NCBI RefSeq assembly: GCF_028561755.1
Contig: NZ_JAQQTD010000004.1
Span: 248,001-312,000 of the forward strand
Source: Altibacter sp. HG106
GTDB lineage: Bacteria > Bacteroidota > Bacteroidia > Flavobacteriales > Flavobacteriaceae
Direction: 5' to 3'
DNA length: 64,000 nt
Positions within the stretch are counted from its first letter, which is position 1, and every line of letters starts with the position of its first letter. The notes beneath the pieces are model-generated. The model saw only the letters and a program-made list of their open reading frames with translations, was not told the DNA's origin and searched no databases. The position numbers and the translations under genes were made by a program. Of the stretch, positions 35,738-44,022 are shown piece after piece.

Positions 35738-36484
35738 ATGAAGCTGACTTTAAAAATTTGGCGTCAAAAAAACGCAACTTCCAAAGGGAGTCTGGAAACC
35801 TATCAGGTAACTGATGTCGATGGAGATATGTCTTTTCTGGAAATGTTAGATGTGCTAAACGCCGATCTTATTGAGAATGGGAAAGACCCTGTAGAATTTG
35901 ACCACGATTGTCGCGAAGGGATCTGCGGAAGCTGTAGCTTACAGATTAACGGGCGACCACACGGACCCAAACGACACATCACTACCTGCCAACTACATAT
36001 GCGCAGTTTTAAGGACGGTGATACCATTGTTATTGAGCCCTGGCGAGCAAAAGCCTTCCCAGTGATCAAAGACTTGGTAGTTGACCGTACTGCGTTTGAT
36101 CGTATACAGCAGGCCGGAGGGTATATTTCGGTCAATACGTCCGGAAATACGATTGATGCCAACTCCATTCCGGTAGAGAAGGACGATGCTGACGAAGCGT
36201 TCAACTCGGCTACCTGTATTGGATGCGGGGCGTGTGTAGCAGCGTGTAAGAACGCTAGTGCCATGTTATTTACCTCGGCCAAAGTGAGTCAGTTTGCGTT
36301 GCTTCCACAAGGAGAAGTTGAAGCCTCTCGCCGCGTGTTGAACATGGTAAATCAAATGGACAAAGAGGGCTTTGGTGCCTGTAGTAATACCGGAGCTTGT
36401 TATATTGAATGTCCTAAAGATATTTCGTTGGAAAACATTGCCCGTATCAACCGCGAGTACCTCAAAGCGAGTGTAGAAGGGTAA
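35738..36484 (+). CDS. sdhB: Succinate dehydrogenase iron-sulfur subunit
   Basis: A 248-residue subunit with three clusters. The [2Fe-2S] ligands lie in CREGICGSC and the later ITTC, the [4Fe-4S] ligands in [11 protein letters not shown], and the third set in [11 protein letters not shown]. It links the flavoprotein to the membrane anchor and closes the sdhCAB operon, which ends at a strong terminator 22 bases later. Confidence 0.97.
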   Translation: MKLTLKIWRQKNATSKGSLETYQVTDVDGDMSFLEMLDVLNADLIENGKDPVEFDHDCREGICGSCSLQINGRPHGPKRHITTCQLHMRSFKDGDTIVIEPWRAKAFPVIKDLVVDRTAFDRIQQAGGYISVNTSGNTIDANSIPVEKDDADEAFNSATCIGCGACVAACKNASAMLFTSAKVSQFALLPQGEVEASRRVLNMVNQMDKEGFGACSNTGACYIECPKDISLENIARINREYLKASVEG

Positions 36485-36505
36485 TTAATTCAAAACATGA
36501 TATAC

Positions 36506-36539
36506 ATCCCGATGCCCGTACCGGTATTGGGATTTTTTT
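36506..36539 (+). terminator. Rho-independent terminator of the sdhCAB operon
   Basis: An 11-bp stem (ATCCCGATGCC / GGTATTGGGAT, two G-T pairs) with a 6-base loop is followed by a T-rich run. Confidence 0.85.
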
Positions 36540-36608
36540 ATTTCTGTTTCTTCTGAATTATCAGTGGGTTTCCCTTGTTTCCTACCGTGGCTTTCCTATA
36601 TTACGCTT

Positions 36609-37751
36609 ATGAAGATACCACAAAAATTGCCTCAGGTCGGCACCTCGATCTTTTCTGTGATGAGTGCAATGGCTCAGGAATATGACGCATTAAATCTGTC
36701 GCAAGGCTTTCCCAATTTTGAAAGTGATCCTGCCTTGATTGCTCAGGTTTCCGAAGCTATGAGGGCAGGACATAATCAATATGCACCCATGCCTGGAGAT
36801 GCAGGACTACGCCAACAGATTGCCAAAAGTATTCATCAATTACATCATAAGAAATACGATTGGGAGCAGGAAATTACCATTACCTCGGGTGCCACCGAAG
36901 CCTTGTTTGTAGCTTTTGCCAGTGTTTTGGAAAAAGGGGATGAAGTGATTGTATTTACTCCGGCTTACGATAGTTACACCCCTACCATTTCACTTTTTGG
37001 TGCTACTCCCATTGCCATACCATTGAAAACCCCGCATTACCGCCCCGATTGGAACGAAGTACGGGATGCGCTTACTTCGCGCACCAGGATGGTCGTTATT
37101 AATTCGCCTCATAACCCTACCGGTATGGTGTTTTCAAAAGAAGATATGGAGACCCTACAGGAATTGGTCATAAAAAATGATCTTTGGGTCGTAAGTGATG
37201 AGGTATACGAACATATCATTTTCGACGGGAATACGCATCAGAGTGCTGCCCGTTTTGAAGCCTTGTCTGAACGAACATTCATAACGGCCTCCTTCGGAAA
37301 GACATTTCACAATACCGGCTGGAAAATTGGGTATTGTGCTGCTCCCAGACCCATGATGGAAGCCTTACGTAAAATCCATCAGTTTACGGTGTTTAGTGTG
37401 CATCATCCAACACAAAAAGCCTTGGCGGCATACCTGGAAAACGGGGAGCGCTATGCGCAATTGGGAGCCTTCTATCAACGAAAACGAGACCTGCTGTTGG
37501 ATGAGTTAACGACCTCTCGGTTTAGTTGTATTCCTTCTGCCGGCACCTATTATCAGTTGTTGGATTTTTCTGAAATAACAGACGAATCAGACGTCCAATT
37601 TGCAGCGCGTCTTACCAAGGAACACAAAATTGCTACTATACCTACCTCTGTGTTCAATGCAGACGGTCATGACGATAAGGTATTGCGTCTCTGTTTTGCT
37701 AAAACAGATGAAACTCTGAAAAAAGCGGGAAAGATCTTGCGATCTATCTAG
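36609..37751 (+). CDS. Methionine/aromatic aminotransferase (class I, YbdL/KAT-like)
   Basis: A 380-residue fold-type I PLP aminotransferase. Landmarks are LNLSQGFPNF at the N-terminus, INSPHNPTGMVF, SDEVYEHIIFD, and the PLP lysine in SFGKTFHNTGWKIGY. The start at 36609 (MKIPQKLPQVG) fits the family; the open frame upstream (from 36564) lacks similarity. Relatives transaminate 2-oxo-4-methylthiobutyrate to methionine, often with glutamine as donor. An omega-amidase encoded two genes downstream would consume the resulting ketoglutaramate, which supports this role. Kynurenine transaminase activity is an alternative. Confidence 0.88.
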   Translation: MKIPQKLPQVGTSIFSVMSAMAQEYDALNLSQGFPNFESDPALIAQVSEAMRAGHNQYAPMPGDAGLRQQIAKSIHQLHHKKYDWEQEITITSGATEALFVAFASVLEKGDEVIVFTPAYDSYTPTISLFGATPIAIPLKTPHYRPDWNEVRDALTSRTRMVVINSPHNPTGMVFSKEDMETLQELVIKNDLWVVSDEVYEHIIFDGNTHQSAARFEALSERTFITASFGKTFHNTGWKIGYCAAPRPMMEALRKIHQFTVFSVHHPTQKALAAYLENGERYAQLGAFYQRKRDLLLDELTTSRFSCIPSAGTYYQLLDFSEITDESDVQFAARLTKEHKIATIPTSVFNADGHDDKVLRLCFAKTDETLKKAGKILRSI

Positions 37752-37806
37752 GATTTGTTGGCACCACCCTGTAGCGAATGCGTTACGAATTCGCTATCTT
37801 TATCTC

Positions 37807-38277
37807 ATGAAGGAAGCACTATTTAATGCCATACGTGCCGGGGAGTTGGCGCAGGTACAGGAACTTTTAAGTAATCATCCCGAACTGGTCAATGAAACAG
37901 ACGCACGCGGTTCGACGCCGCTATTATTAGCGACCTACTACGGACATGAAGGAATTACGGCCACCATCATCGAAAAAGACGATAATTTAGATCGACAGGA
38001 TGCATCCGGAAATACAGCCTTGATGGGAGTTTGCTTCAAAGGATACCACAATATTGCCAGTATGTTGTTAGAAAAAGGGGCCAATGTGAACATCACTAAT
38101 TTTAATGGATCTACAGCGCTTATTTTTGCGACCACTTTCGGGAAAGCAGATATAGTCGAACTTCTCATAAAACACGGTGCGAATCCATCAATCGCTGACG
38201 ACAAAGGGAATACGGCCATGGATCATGCCACTATGCAAGGCCGTGCCGATATTCAGAAGCTATTAGCATCGAACTAA
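37807..38277 (+). CDS. Ankyrin-repeat protein
   Basis: A 156-residue soluble protein of about four to five ankyrin repeats (DARGSTPLLLATYYGHEG, DASGNTALMGVCFKG, NFNGSTALIFATTFGKAD, DDKGNTAMDHATMQGRAD). No signal peptide is present. Its stop overlaps the omega-amidase start by one base (TAATG), so the two are translationally coupled. It lies 55 bases after the aminotransferase, with a near-match -7 sequence (TATCTTTA, 37795-37802) in between. It may act as a protein-protein adaptor; partner unknown. Confidence 0.88.
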   Translation: MKEALFNAIRAGELAQVQELLSNHPELVNETDARGSTPLLLATYYGHEGITATIIEKDDNLDRQDASGNTALMGVCFKGYHNIASMLLEKGANVNITNFNGSTALIFATTFGKADIVELLIKHGANPSIADDKGNTAMDHATMQGRADIQKLLASN

Positions 38278-39050
38278 TGAAACCACAATTTAACGTAACC
38301 ATAATTCAATCTCACCTCCACTGGGAAGCGCCCGAAAAAAATCGAGAACACTTTAGTGGGCTGTTGAAAAAATTAGGAGATACCGACCTCATTGTTCTTC
38401 CTGAAATGTTTACAACGGGCTTTACGATGAATGCGAAAGCGGTAGCCGAGCCAACAAATGGCCGTACCTTGGAATGGATGCGCGCGCACGCTAAAAAACA
38501 CCAAGCCGCTATAACCGGAAGCGTTGTGGTCGTGGAAAACGAACATTTTTACAACCGTCTCTATTTTGTGAAGCCAGACGGAACAAGTTTTCACTACGAT
38601 AAGAAACACACCTTCACCTTAGCCCGAGAACACGAAACCTATACCGCGGGAAACGATCGGTTGATCGTTGAATACTTGGGATGGACTATCTGTCCGCTTA
38701 TTTGCTATGACCTCCGTTTTCCGGTTTGGGCGCGTAATACGGTAGATTATGACCTTTTACTATATGTAGCCAATTGGCCAGAAAAAAGAGTGTCGGCCTG
38801 GGATGCGCTACTAAAAGCCAGAGCGATCGAAAATATGTCCTATTGTGTGGGCGTAAATCGTGTAGGTAGCGACGGGAACGACCACCCTTATGTAGGGCAT
38901 TCGGCGGTGTATGATGTGCTTGGGGAGCGTATTTCCGCAGGTTTTGAAGGCGAATTTATAGAAACCATCTCGCTCCAAAAGGAGACCATTACTACTCTTC
39001 GGGATCAGCTTCAATTTCTACGGGACCGGGATTCGTTTCAGTTAGTGTAA
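38277..39050 (+). CDS. Omega-amidase (nitrilase superfamily, YafV/Nit2-like)
   Basis: A 257-residue carbon-nitrogen hydrolase. The Glu-Lys-Cys catalytic triad is visible: Glu in VLPEMFTTGF, Lys in HYDKKHTF, and Cys in LICYDLRFPVW. Family members of this length hydrolyse alpha-ketoglutaramate, the by-product of glutamine-dependent transaminases, matching the aminotransferase upstream. Its last 59 bases overlap the end of the convergent Ig-like gene. The start is fixed by the one-base overlap with the ankyrin gene. Confidence 0.92.
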   Translation: MKPQFNVTIIQSHLHWEAPEKNREHFSGLLKKLGDTDLIVLPEMFTTGFTMNAKAVAEPTNGRTLEWMRAHAKKHQAAITGSVVVVENEHFYNRLYFVKPDGTSFHYDKKHTFTLAREHETYTAGNDRLIVEYLGWTICPLICYDLRFPVWARNTVDYDLLLYVANWPEKRVSAWDALLKARAIENMSYCVGVNRVGSDGNDHPYVGHSAVYDVLGERISAGFEGEFIETISLQKETITTLRDQLQFLRDRDSFQLV

Positions 39051-40650
39051 AGGTTTCACTACGCGTCCAATTGGCCCGTACTTCAATCTGCTTAGGGTAA
39101 AATATAACCCGTTCGGGTTGCCGACGTTCCAAGTATGAACCAGAATCCCACATATTGTTTTCGTTGGTATCGAAAGTGAGTCGTACGAAGTAAGTTCCCG
39201 GTTGTAGGTAATCAAATGTAAGGTTCTTGTTTTCTCTTAGATAGATCGTTCGTCGCACGTCATAGTTGGTCGTAAGCAATTCAACAATAACTGGAAAAGT
39301 CTCTAAATTTGTCATGTTGAACAAAATGGTTCCGTAGTCCGATTCGGCCATGGTGCGCACACGAAAACTAATGGAATCATTGGTTTCTTCGAAAAAATCC
39401 TGAAAGGCACCTGGCAGAAGCTCGATGTTATATCGCTGCTCGAATTCCTTCTCAAAAATGATCTCAGCCGTATTGTAGTTGGTATCAATGCGAACATCGT
39501 GTGCAATGACCATTGAATCCTTGTTGGTAACGGTGATTTTTTCGGCGTCAAAACTAATGAGAGGTGTATTCGCAGCCAGTTGTACCGTGTCTCTCGGGAG
39601 CATACTAGAGGTTCCCAGACGTTCTATTGACAGCGAGTCACGATAGAGCTCCTTCATACGAACGGTCAGGGTGTCTACTTGGCCGCGATTCCGAGCTAGG
39701 TAATAGAGGGTGTCTTGCTGTTCAATGTCGATGGCCGGTTTGAACCAATAATGTAAGGTGTCTTTATTGCGGTCTTTATACACTCTTGAAGAAAAACCTT
39801 CCGGGAGATCAGAGAGGGGCGTGAGACTAAGGGAATCGCCATTTCCGCTATACCCAAATATGATATGATTTTTACTTTCATGTGAGGGTCGCGCAATTTC
39901 ATAGGAAAGTGGTTCTTTAAATAAGGTAAGGGTCACACTACTATCGGTAGGCAGTGTGATGAACTCGTCGTAAAAAGCGATCTCATCCAAATTGGGCTGA
40001 AAGGTATAATTGGCCGACCCTTCACGAAGCGCCACCAGACGATACGTACCCTCTTTTAGATTGGAAAGTTCATAGGTATACGTGCTATCTTTGGTCGCGG
40101 CGATGTACGTGGGTTTTTCGTTGTATATGATCGAATCGGTATACTGATCATTCACTTCATACAAGAGCACTGTGGCAGGACCTTGAGGGGTGAGACGTTG
40201 TGCATCACGCACCGTTCCGGTGAGTTTCAAACTATCGATATAATCCCCCGTAGAAAAGACGTATTTAAAATATTCAAATTCATTGCCTTCGTTGTTGTCT
40301 ACAATACTTTTTCCGAAGTTAATACTATAGGTAGTGTTTTCTCGCAGGGTATCTGAAAGTTTGATGCGTAACTGCTTGGAAGTGCTTATGGGGGTGATTT
40401 CCGGATCGTATTGTAAGGGTGGTGAAATGATCAGGTTCTGTTGAAGCTTTTCCAGTTTGATATACTCATCGAAGGTAATCCGAATTTCATCAGCCTCGAA
40501 GTTGGTGCTGAAATTTTCCGGACTACTGCGTACGATGACCGGAGGAATAGTATCCTTGGCCCCACCCGTGGGGGTTCCTTTTTTAGCGCAGTGGGTCATA
40601 CTCATCAGGAGAATAAATACCCACAGGAAATCGCGAAACAGTCCTTTCAT
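38992..40650 (-). CDS. Ig-like (SbsA/Big_5-type) surface lipoprotein
   Basis: A 552-residue lipoprotein (C21 in MSMTHC, start chosen at 40650 to begin the signal peptide). After a Gly/Thr-rich linker, a bacterial Ig-like domain begins at DTIPPVIVRSSP with the pattern ITFDEYIKLEKL and SPPL. Further beta-sandwich regions follow (LTGTVRDA..., YELSNLKEGTYRLVAL), and near the end is a prealbumin-like LQPGTYFVRLTFDTNENNMWDSG segment. This is a common Bacteroidota family of unknown function. The gene ends inside the convergent omega-amidase gene by 59 bases. It lies 24 bases after comF. Confidence 0.85.
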   Translation of the reverse strand: MKGLFRDFLWVFILLMSMTHCAKKGTPTGGAKDTIPPVIVRSSPENFSTNFEADEIRITFDEYIKLEKLQQNLIISPPLQYDPEITPISTSKQLRIKLSDTLRENTTYSINFGKSIVDNNEGNEFEYFKYVFSTGDYIDSLKLTGTVRDAQRLTPQGPATVLLYEVNDQYTDSIIYNEKPTYIAATKDSTYTYELSNLKEGTYRLVALREGSANYTFQPNLDEIAFYDEFITLPTDSSVTLTLFKEPLSYEIARPSHESKNHIIFGYSGNGDSLSLTPLSDLPEGFSSRVYKDRNKDTLHYWFKPAIDIEQQDTLYYLARNRGQVDTLTVRMKELYRDSLSIERLGTSSMLPRDTVQLAANTPLISFDAEKITVTNKDSMVIAHDVRIDTNYNTAEIIFEKEFEQRYNIELLPGAFQDFFEETNDSISFRVRTMAESDYGTILFNMTNLETFPVIVELLTTNYDVRRTIYLRENKNLTFDYLQPGTYFVRLTFDTNENNMWDSGSYLERRQPERVIFYPKQIEVRANWTRSETFTLTETNPGPVEIEADPEE

Positions 40651-40674
40651 CGTGGCAAAATTACACAAACTTTC

Positions 40675-41337
40675 TTAGGCGACTGCTATGGTAGCAATGC
40701 TAAGTTTTGCCTCGGTTCCTTCCAGCAAACACAGCCCGCAACGTTCTAGGGTGGCTCCCGTGGTAACGACATCATCTACTAGAAGGATGTGTTTTCCCAT
40801 CACTTTTTCACGGTGGTTCAAGGTAAATACTTCGGTACCACCAAATCTTGAGAGTCTCCCTTTAAATACTTGAGAACGTGCCGCTGTTACTTTTAATAAG
40901 ACATCTTCTAAAAAGGGTACGTCTAGTGCGGTCGCAATCGCATTTCCGAATCCTGTTACCTGATTATAGCCACGCTTTCGTAGCCTTTTTTTGTGAAGTG
41001 GAACTGGAATAACTGTATCGATGGTGGCATAGGTGTCAATTTCTTGTAACTCGGCTCCCAGCCAATGGCCAAAAAAGGTGCTCAGCTCTTTTTGGCCACG
41101 ATATTTCAGCTGATGAAGTACGCGTTGGGTAATGCCCTGTTTTTCGAACCGAAGCAAGGCGGTAGCCTGAACCAAGGGTAATCTACCATACCAAAGGTTC
41201 TTCAAGGTCTCGTCTAGCGTTAGATGATGGCAGGCGAGCGGAAGGGAATGACGGCAGCTTACACAAAGCAACTCTTTTTTCGTGTTTAAAACGCTCCCAC
41301 ATCCGCTACATTCCGCTGGGAATAATAGATTTAACAT
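40675..41337 (-). CDS. comF: ComF-family phosphoribosyltransferase-like protein
   Basis: A 220-residue ComF protein. The N-terminal zinc knuckle (CSGCG ... CVSC) is followed by a phosphoribosyltransferase-type domain with VPVPLHKKRLRKRGYNQ and the PRPP-binding ILLVDDVVTTGAT. ComF is needed for natural DNA uptake in several bacteria, where it acts inside the cell with the DNA translocation or processing machinery. Other competence genes are not in the window. It is first in a likely comF/Ig-lipoprotein operon. Confidence 0.93.
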   Translation of the reverse strand: MLNLLFPAECSGCGSVLNTKKELLCVSCRHSLPLACHHLTLDETLKNLWYGRLPLVQATALLRFEKQGITQRVLHQLKYRGQKELSTFFGHWLGAELQEIDTYATIDTVIPVPLHKKRLRKRGYNQVTGFGNAIATALDVPFLEDVLLKVTAARSQVFKGRLSRFGGTEVFTLNHREKVMGKHILLVDDVVTTGATLERCGLCLLEGTEAKLSIATIAVA

Positions 41338-41388
41338 AATTTTTGTTTTTTTATTATTTCCTAAACGTTCTGGGAGAGTTGCTCTTAG

Positions 41389-41396
41389 TACTTTTG
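41389..41396 (+). promoter_or_regulatory. Putative -7 element for the coiled-coil membrane protein
   Basis: TACTTTTG matches TAnnTTTG exactly. Its position 24 bases before 41421 argues for that start codon, since the two earlier in-frame starts (41343 and 41397) would lie upstream of or at the transcription start. Confidence 0.5.
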
Positions 41397-41420
41397 ATGA
41401 CTATCAAAAATCGAAATGTT

Positions 41421-42302
41421 ATGACGGCTGAAAATAGCACTAACAAATTTAAGATTTTAATCGGAGTTTTGTCCGCCCTACTAATTGCGCTCGCTGTATA
41501 TACCGTTTTCTTGTACAACGACAAAGAAACAAACATTGCGAGTCTTGAGCTCCAAAAGGCTGAAATTGAAGATGAACTTGAAGGACTGATCGCAAACTAT
41601 GATGAGGTGATTCAAGATAACGAACTCAAAGATAAAGACCTTCTTGCCGCGCGTGAGCGCATCGAGGTATTACTGGATTCGGTGAAGGACGCAGAGGCTA
41701 ACATTGCCCTGATCAAGCGATATAAAAGTGAGGTAGGTCGGCTAAAGCAAGAACGAAAGCTGTTATTTCAGAAGGCTGATAGTCTGATTCGCGCCAATCA
41801 AATGTTAGCGGTTGAAAGAGATAGTGCCAATACAATGCTGAACGAGACCATTAAGGTGGTAGATAGTGTAAGTCTATCGAATGAAGAGCTTTCTCAAACG
41901 GTGAAAAAAGCAGCCGTTGTAAATGCTGTGGACTTGCGTGGAGAAGGCGTTATTATTCGAAACAGCGGAAGAGTGGTAGATACCAGACGTTCCAGTAGGG
42001 CCGATAAGGTGAGAACATGTTTTACACTTGCCCCCAACCCGGTTGCTAGTGTTGGAGAGCGTACTTTATATGTGCAAGTAATTAACCCTAAGAACAATCT
42101 GTTAGGAGATAAGGGAATCCTCGAGTTCGAAAACGGTATTCTTAACTACAGTAAAAGCACCAATGTGTTTTATGAAAATGAGGAACTTGATGTTTGCGTA
42201 TTGGTAGATGCCATTGAAGACGATCTGATAGAAGGAATATATCGGATCAATGTGTTTGACGGCTCCAATCAAATCGCCACCGCCACGATGGAACTGAAAT
42301 AA
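41421..42302 (+). CDS. Membrane-anchored coiled-coil protein
   Basis: A 293-residue protein with a single N-terminal membrane helix (about residues 11-32, ILIGVLSALLIALAVYTVFL) and a long coiled coil rich in Glu, Lys and Leu (about 38-165). A beta-rich C-terminal domain (about 170-290) contains DLRGEGVIIRNSGRVV and CFTLAPNPVA. The start at 41421 is chosen from the promoter position. The topology suggests a periplasmic coiled coil anchored in the inner membrane. Similar proteins occur across flavobacteria without known function. It ends at a strong terminator. Confidence 0.8.
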   Translation: MTAENSTNKFKILIGVLSALLIALAVYTVFLYNDKETNIASLELQKAEIEDELEGLIANYDEVIQDNELKDKDLLAARERIEVLLDSVKDAEANIALIKRYKSEVGRLKQERKLLFQKADSLIRANQMLAVERDSANTMLNETIKVVDSVSLSNEELSQTVKKAAVVNAVDLRGEGVIIRNSGRVVDTRRSSRADKVRTCFTLAPNPVASVGERTLYVQVINPKNNLLGDKGILEFENGILNYSKSTNVFYENEELDVCVLVDAIEDDLIEGIYRINVFDGSNQIATATMELK

Positions 42303-42324
42303 ATTTCCCTTTAAAAAAAGATAG

Positions 42325-42355
42325 AACCGCTGCCATGGTATGGTAGCGGTTTTTT
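42325..42355 (+). terminator. Rho-independent terminator before glyS
   Basis: A 12-bp stem (AACCGCTGCCAT / ATGGTAGCGGTT, one G-T pair) with a 3-base loop is followed by T5. It ends only 12 bases before the glycyl-tRNA synthetase start. Confidence 0.85.
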
Positions 42356-42366
42356 ATTTTTGTTCC

Positions 42367-43902
42367 ATGGCAAACAACGACGATCAATTTAAGAAAGTGG
42401 TATCCCACGCTAAGGAGTACGGATACATCTTCGCTTCCAGCGAAATTTATGACGGTTTAAGTGCCGTATACGATTATGCGCAAAACGGAGCCGAACTAAA
42501 AAAGAACATCCGCGAATACTGGTGGCGAAGCATGGTGTACATGCACCAGAATATTGTGGGTATCGACGCGGCAATATTGATGCATCCCACCACCTGGAAA
42601 GCCTCAGGTCACGTAGATGCGTTTAATGATCCTTTGATCGACAATAAAGATTCTAAAAAGCGCTACCGAGCTGATGTCTTAGTGGAAGATTATGCGGAAA
42701 AGCTAGAACAAAAGGCGCAAAAGGAGATTGCCAAAGCACAAAAACGATTTGGTGAGGCCTTCGACGAAGCACAATTTGTCACTACCAACCCAAGAGTATT
42801 GCGATACAGAGGGGAAGCCAAAGCCGCAGTGGAGCGGTTAGCGCGTTCGTTGGAAAAGGAAGATCTGGCGGATGTAAAAGCGTTGATCGAAGAATTGGAT
42901 ATTGCGGATCCCGAAACCGGAAGTAAGAACTGGACAGAAGTTCGACAGTTCAATTTAATGTTTGGAACCAAATTAGGAGCTTCCGCAGAAAGCGCTACCG
43001 ATCTCTACTTGCGTCCCGAGACCGCACAGGGCATTTTTGTTAATTTCTTAAACGTTCAGAAAACCGGTAGGATGAAAATTCCTTTCGGAATCGCACAAAC
43101 CGGAAAGGCCTTCAGAAATGAAATTGTGGCGCGTCAGTTTATCTTTAGAATGCGCGAATTTGAACAAATGGAAATGCAATTCTTTGTACGCCCAGGGGAA
43201 GAGCTCAAGTGGTATGAATACTGGAAGGAAACGCGACTCAAATGGCATTTGTCTCTCGGGATGGGTAAAGAGAACTACCGTTTTCACGATCATGAGAAAT
43301 TAGCGCACTATGCCAATGCTGCCGCCGATATTGAATTCAACTTTCCGTTTGGATTCAAAGAGTTGGAAGGCATTCACTCCAGAACCGATTTTGATCTAAA
43401 GGCGCACGAACAATACAGTGGAAAAAAATTACAATTCTACGATCCTGAATTACAAGAAAACTATGTGCCTTACGTAGTTGAAACTTCCATAGGGCTGGAT
43501 CGTATGTTTTTGGCGGTGCTCAGCAATTCGCTCGAAGAAGAAACGTTAGACGATGGTAATACCAGAACCGTGCTTAAACTTCCCGCTATATTGGCTCCGG
43601 TAAAGGCTGCGGTGCTTCCGCTGGTAAAAAAAGACGGACTTCCAGAGATCGCTCAAGAAATTATAGACGAACTACAATGGGAACATAATGTGGTGTATGA
43701 TGAAAAGGATGCGGTGGGAAGACGGTATCGTCGTCAAGATGCTGCCGGAACTCCCTTCTGCATTACAGTAGATCATCAAACGCTGGACGATCAAACGGTA
43801 ACACTGCGCCATCGCGACAGCATGGAGCAGGAACGCCTCCCTATTTCTGAACTTGGAAGTAAAATTTCGGAAGCAGTTTCCTACAAAACGTGGTTGGCGT
43901 AG
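42367..43902 (+). CDS. glyS: Glycyl-tRNA synthetase
   Basis: A 511-residue class II synthetase of the single-chain (alpha2) type that charges tRNA-Gly. The N-terminal VVSHAKEYGYIFASSEIY, the motif-2 region GIAQTGKAFRNEI...FRMREFEQMEMQFF, and VETSIGLDRMFLAV are characteristic; an anticodon-binding domain lies at the end. The start at 42367 (MANNDDQFKK) is chosen because upstream residues come from the terminator hairpin. The very short distance to that terminator leaves almost no 5' leader. Confidence 0.95.
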   Translation: MANNDDQFKKVVSHAKEYGYIFASSEIYDGLSAVYDYAQNGAELKKNIREYWWRSMVYMHQNIVGIDAAILMHPTTWKASGHVDAFNDPLIDNKDSKKRYRADVLVEDYAEKLEQKAQKEIAKAQKRFGEAFDEAQFVTTNPRVLRYRGEAKAAVERLARSLEKEDLADVKALIEELDIADPETGSKNWTEVRQFNLMFGTKLGASAESATDLYLRPETAQGIFVNFLNVQKTGRMKIPFGIAQTGKAFRNEIVARQFIFRMREFEQMEMQFFVRPGEELKWYEYWKETRLKWHLSLGMGKENYRFHDHEKLAHYANAAADIEFNFPFGFKELEGIHSRTDFDLKAHEQYSGKKLQFYDPELQENYVPYVVETSIGLDRMFLAVLSNSLEEETLDDGNTRTVLKLPAILAPVKAAVLPLVKKDGLPEIAQEIIDELQWEHNVVYDEKDAVGRRYRRQDAAGTPFCITVDHQTLDDQTVTLRHRDSMEQERLPISELGSKISEAVSYKTWLA

Positions 43903-44022
43903 AGAATACCTTCTCAAAAACCCGATCTTACTGCGTTAAAGACGGTTGAAAACTGGTCTAGGTTAAAGATTTAGTGTATTTTTAACACGAATTAATAACT
44001 CTTTAACTAAAAAACTATCGAA

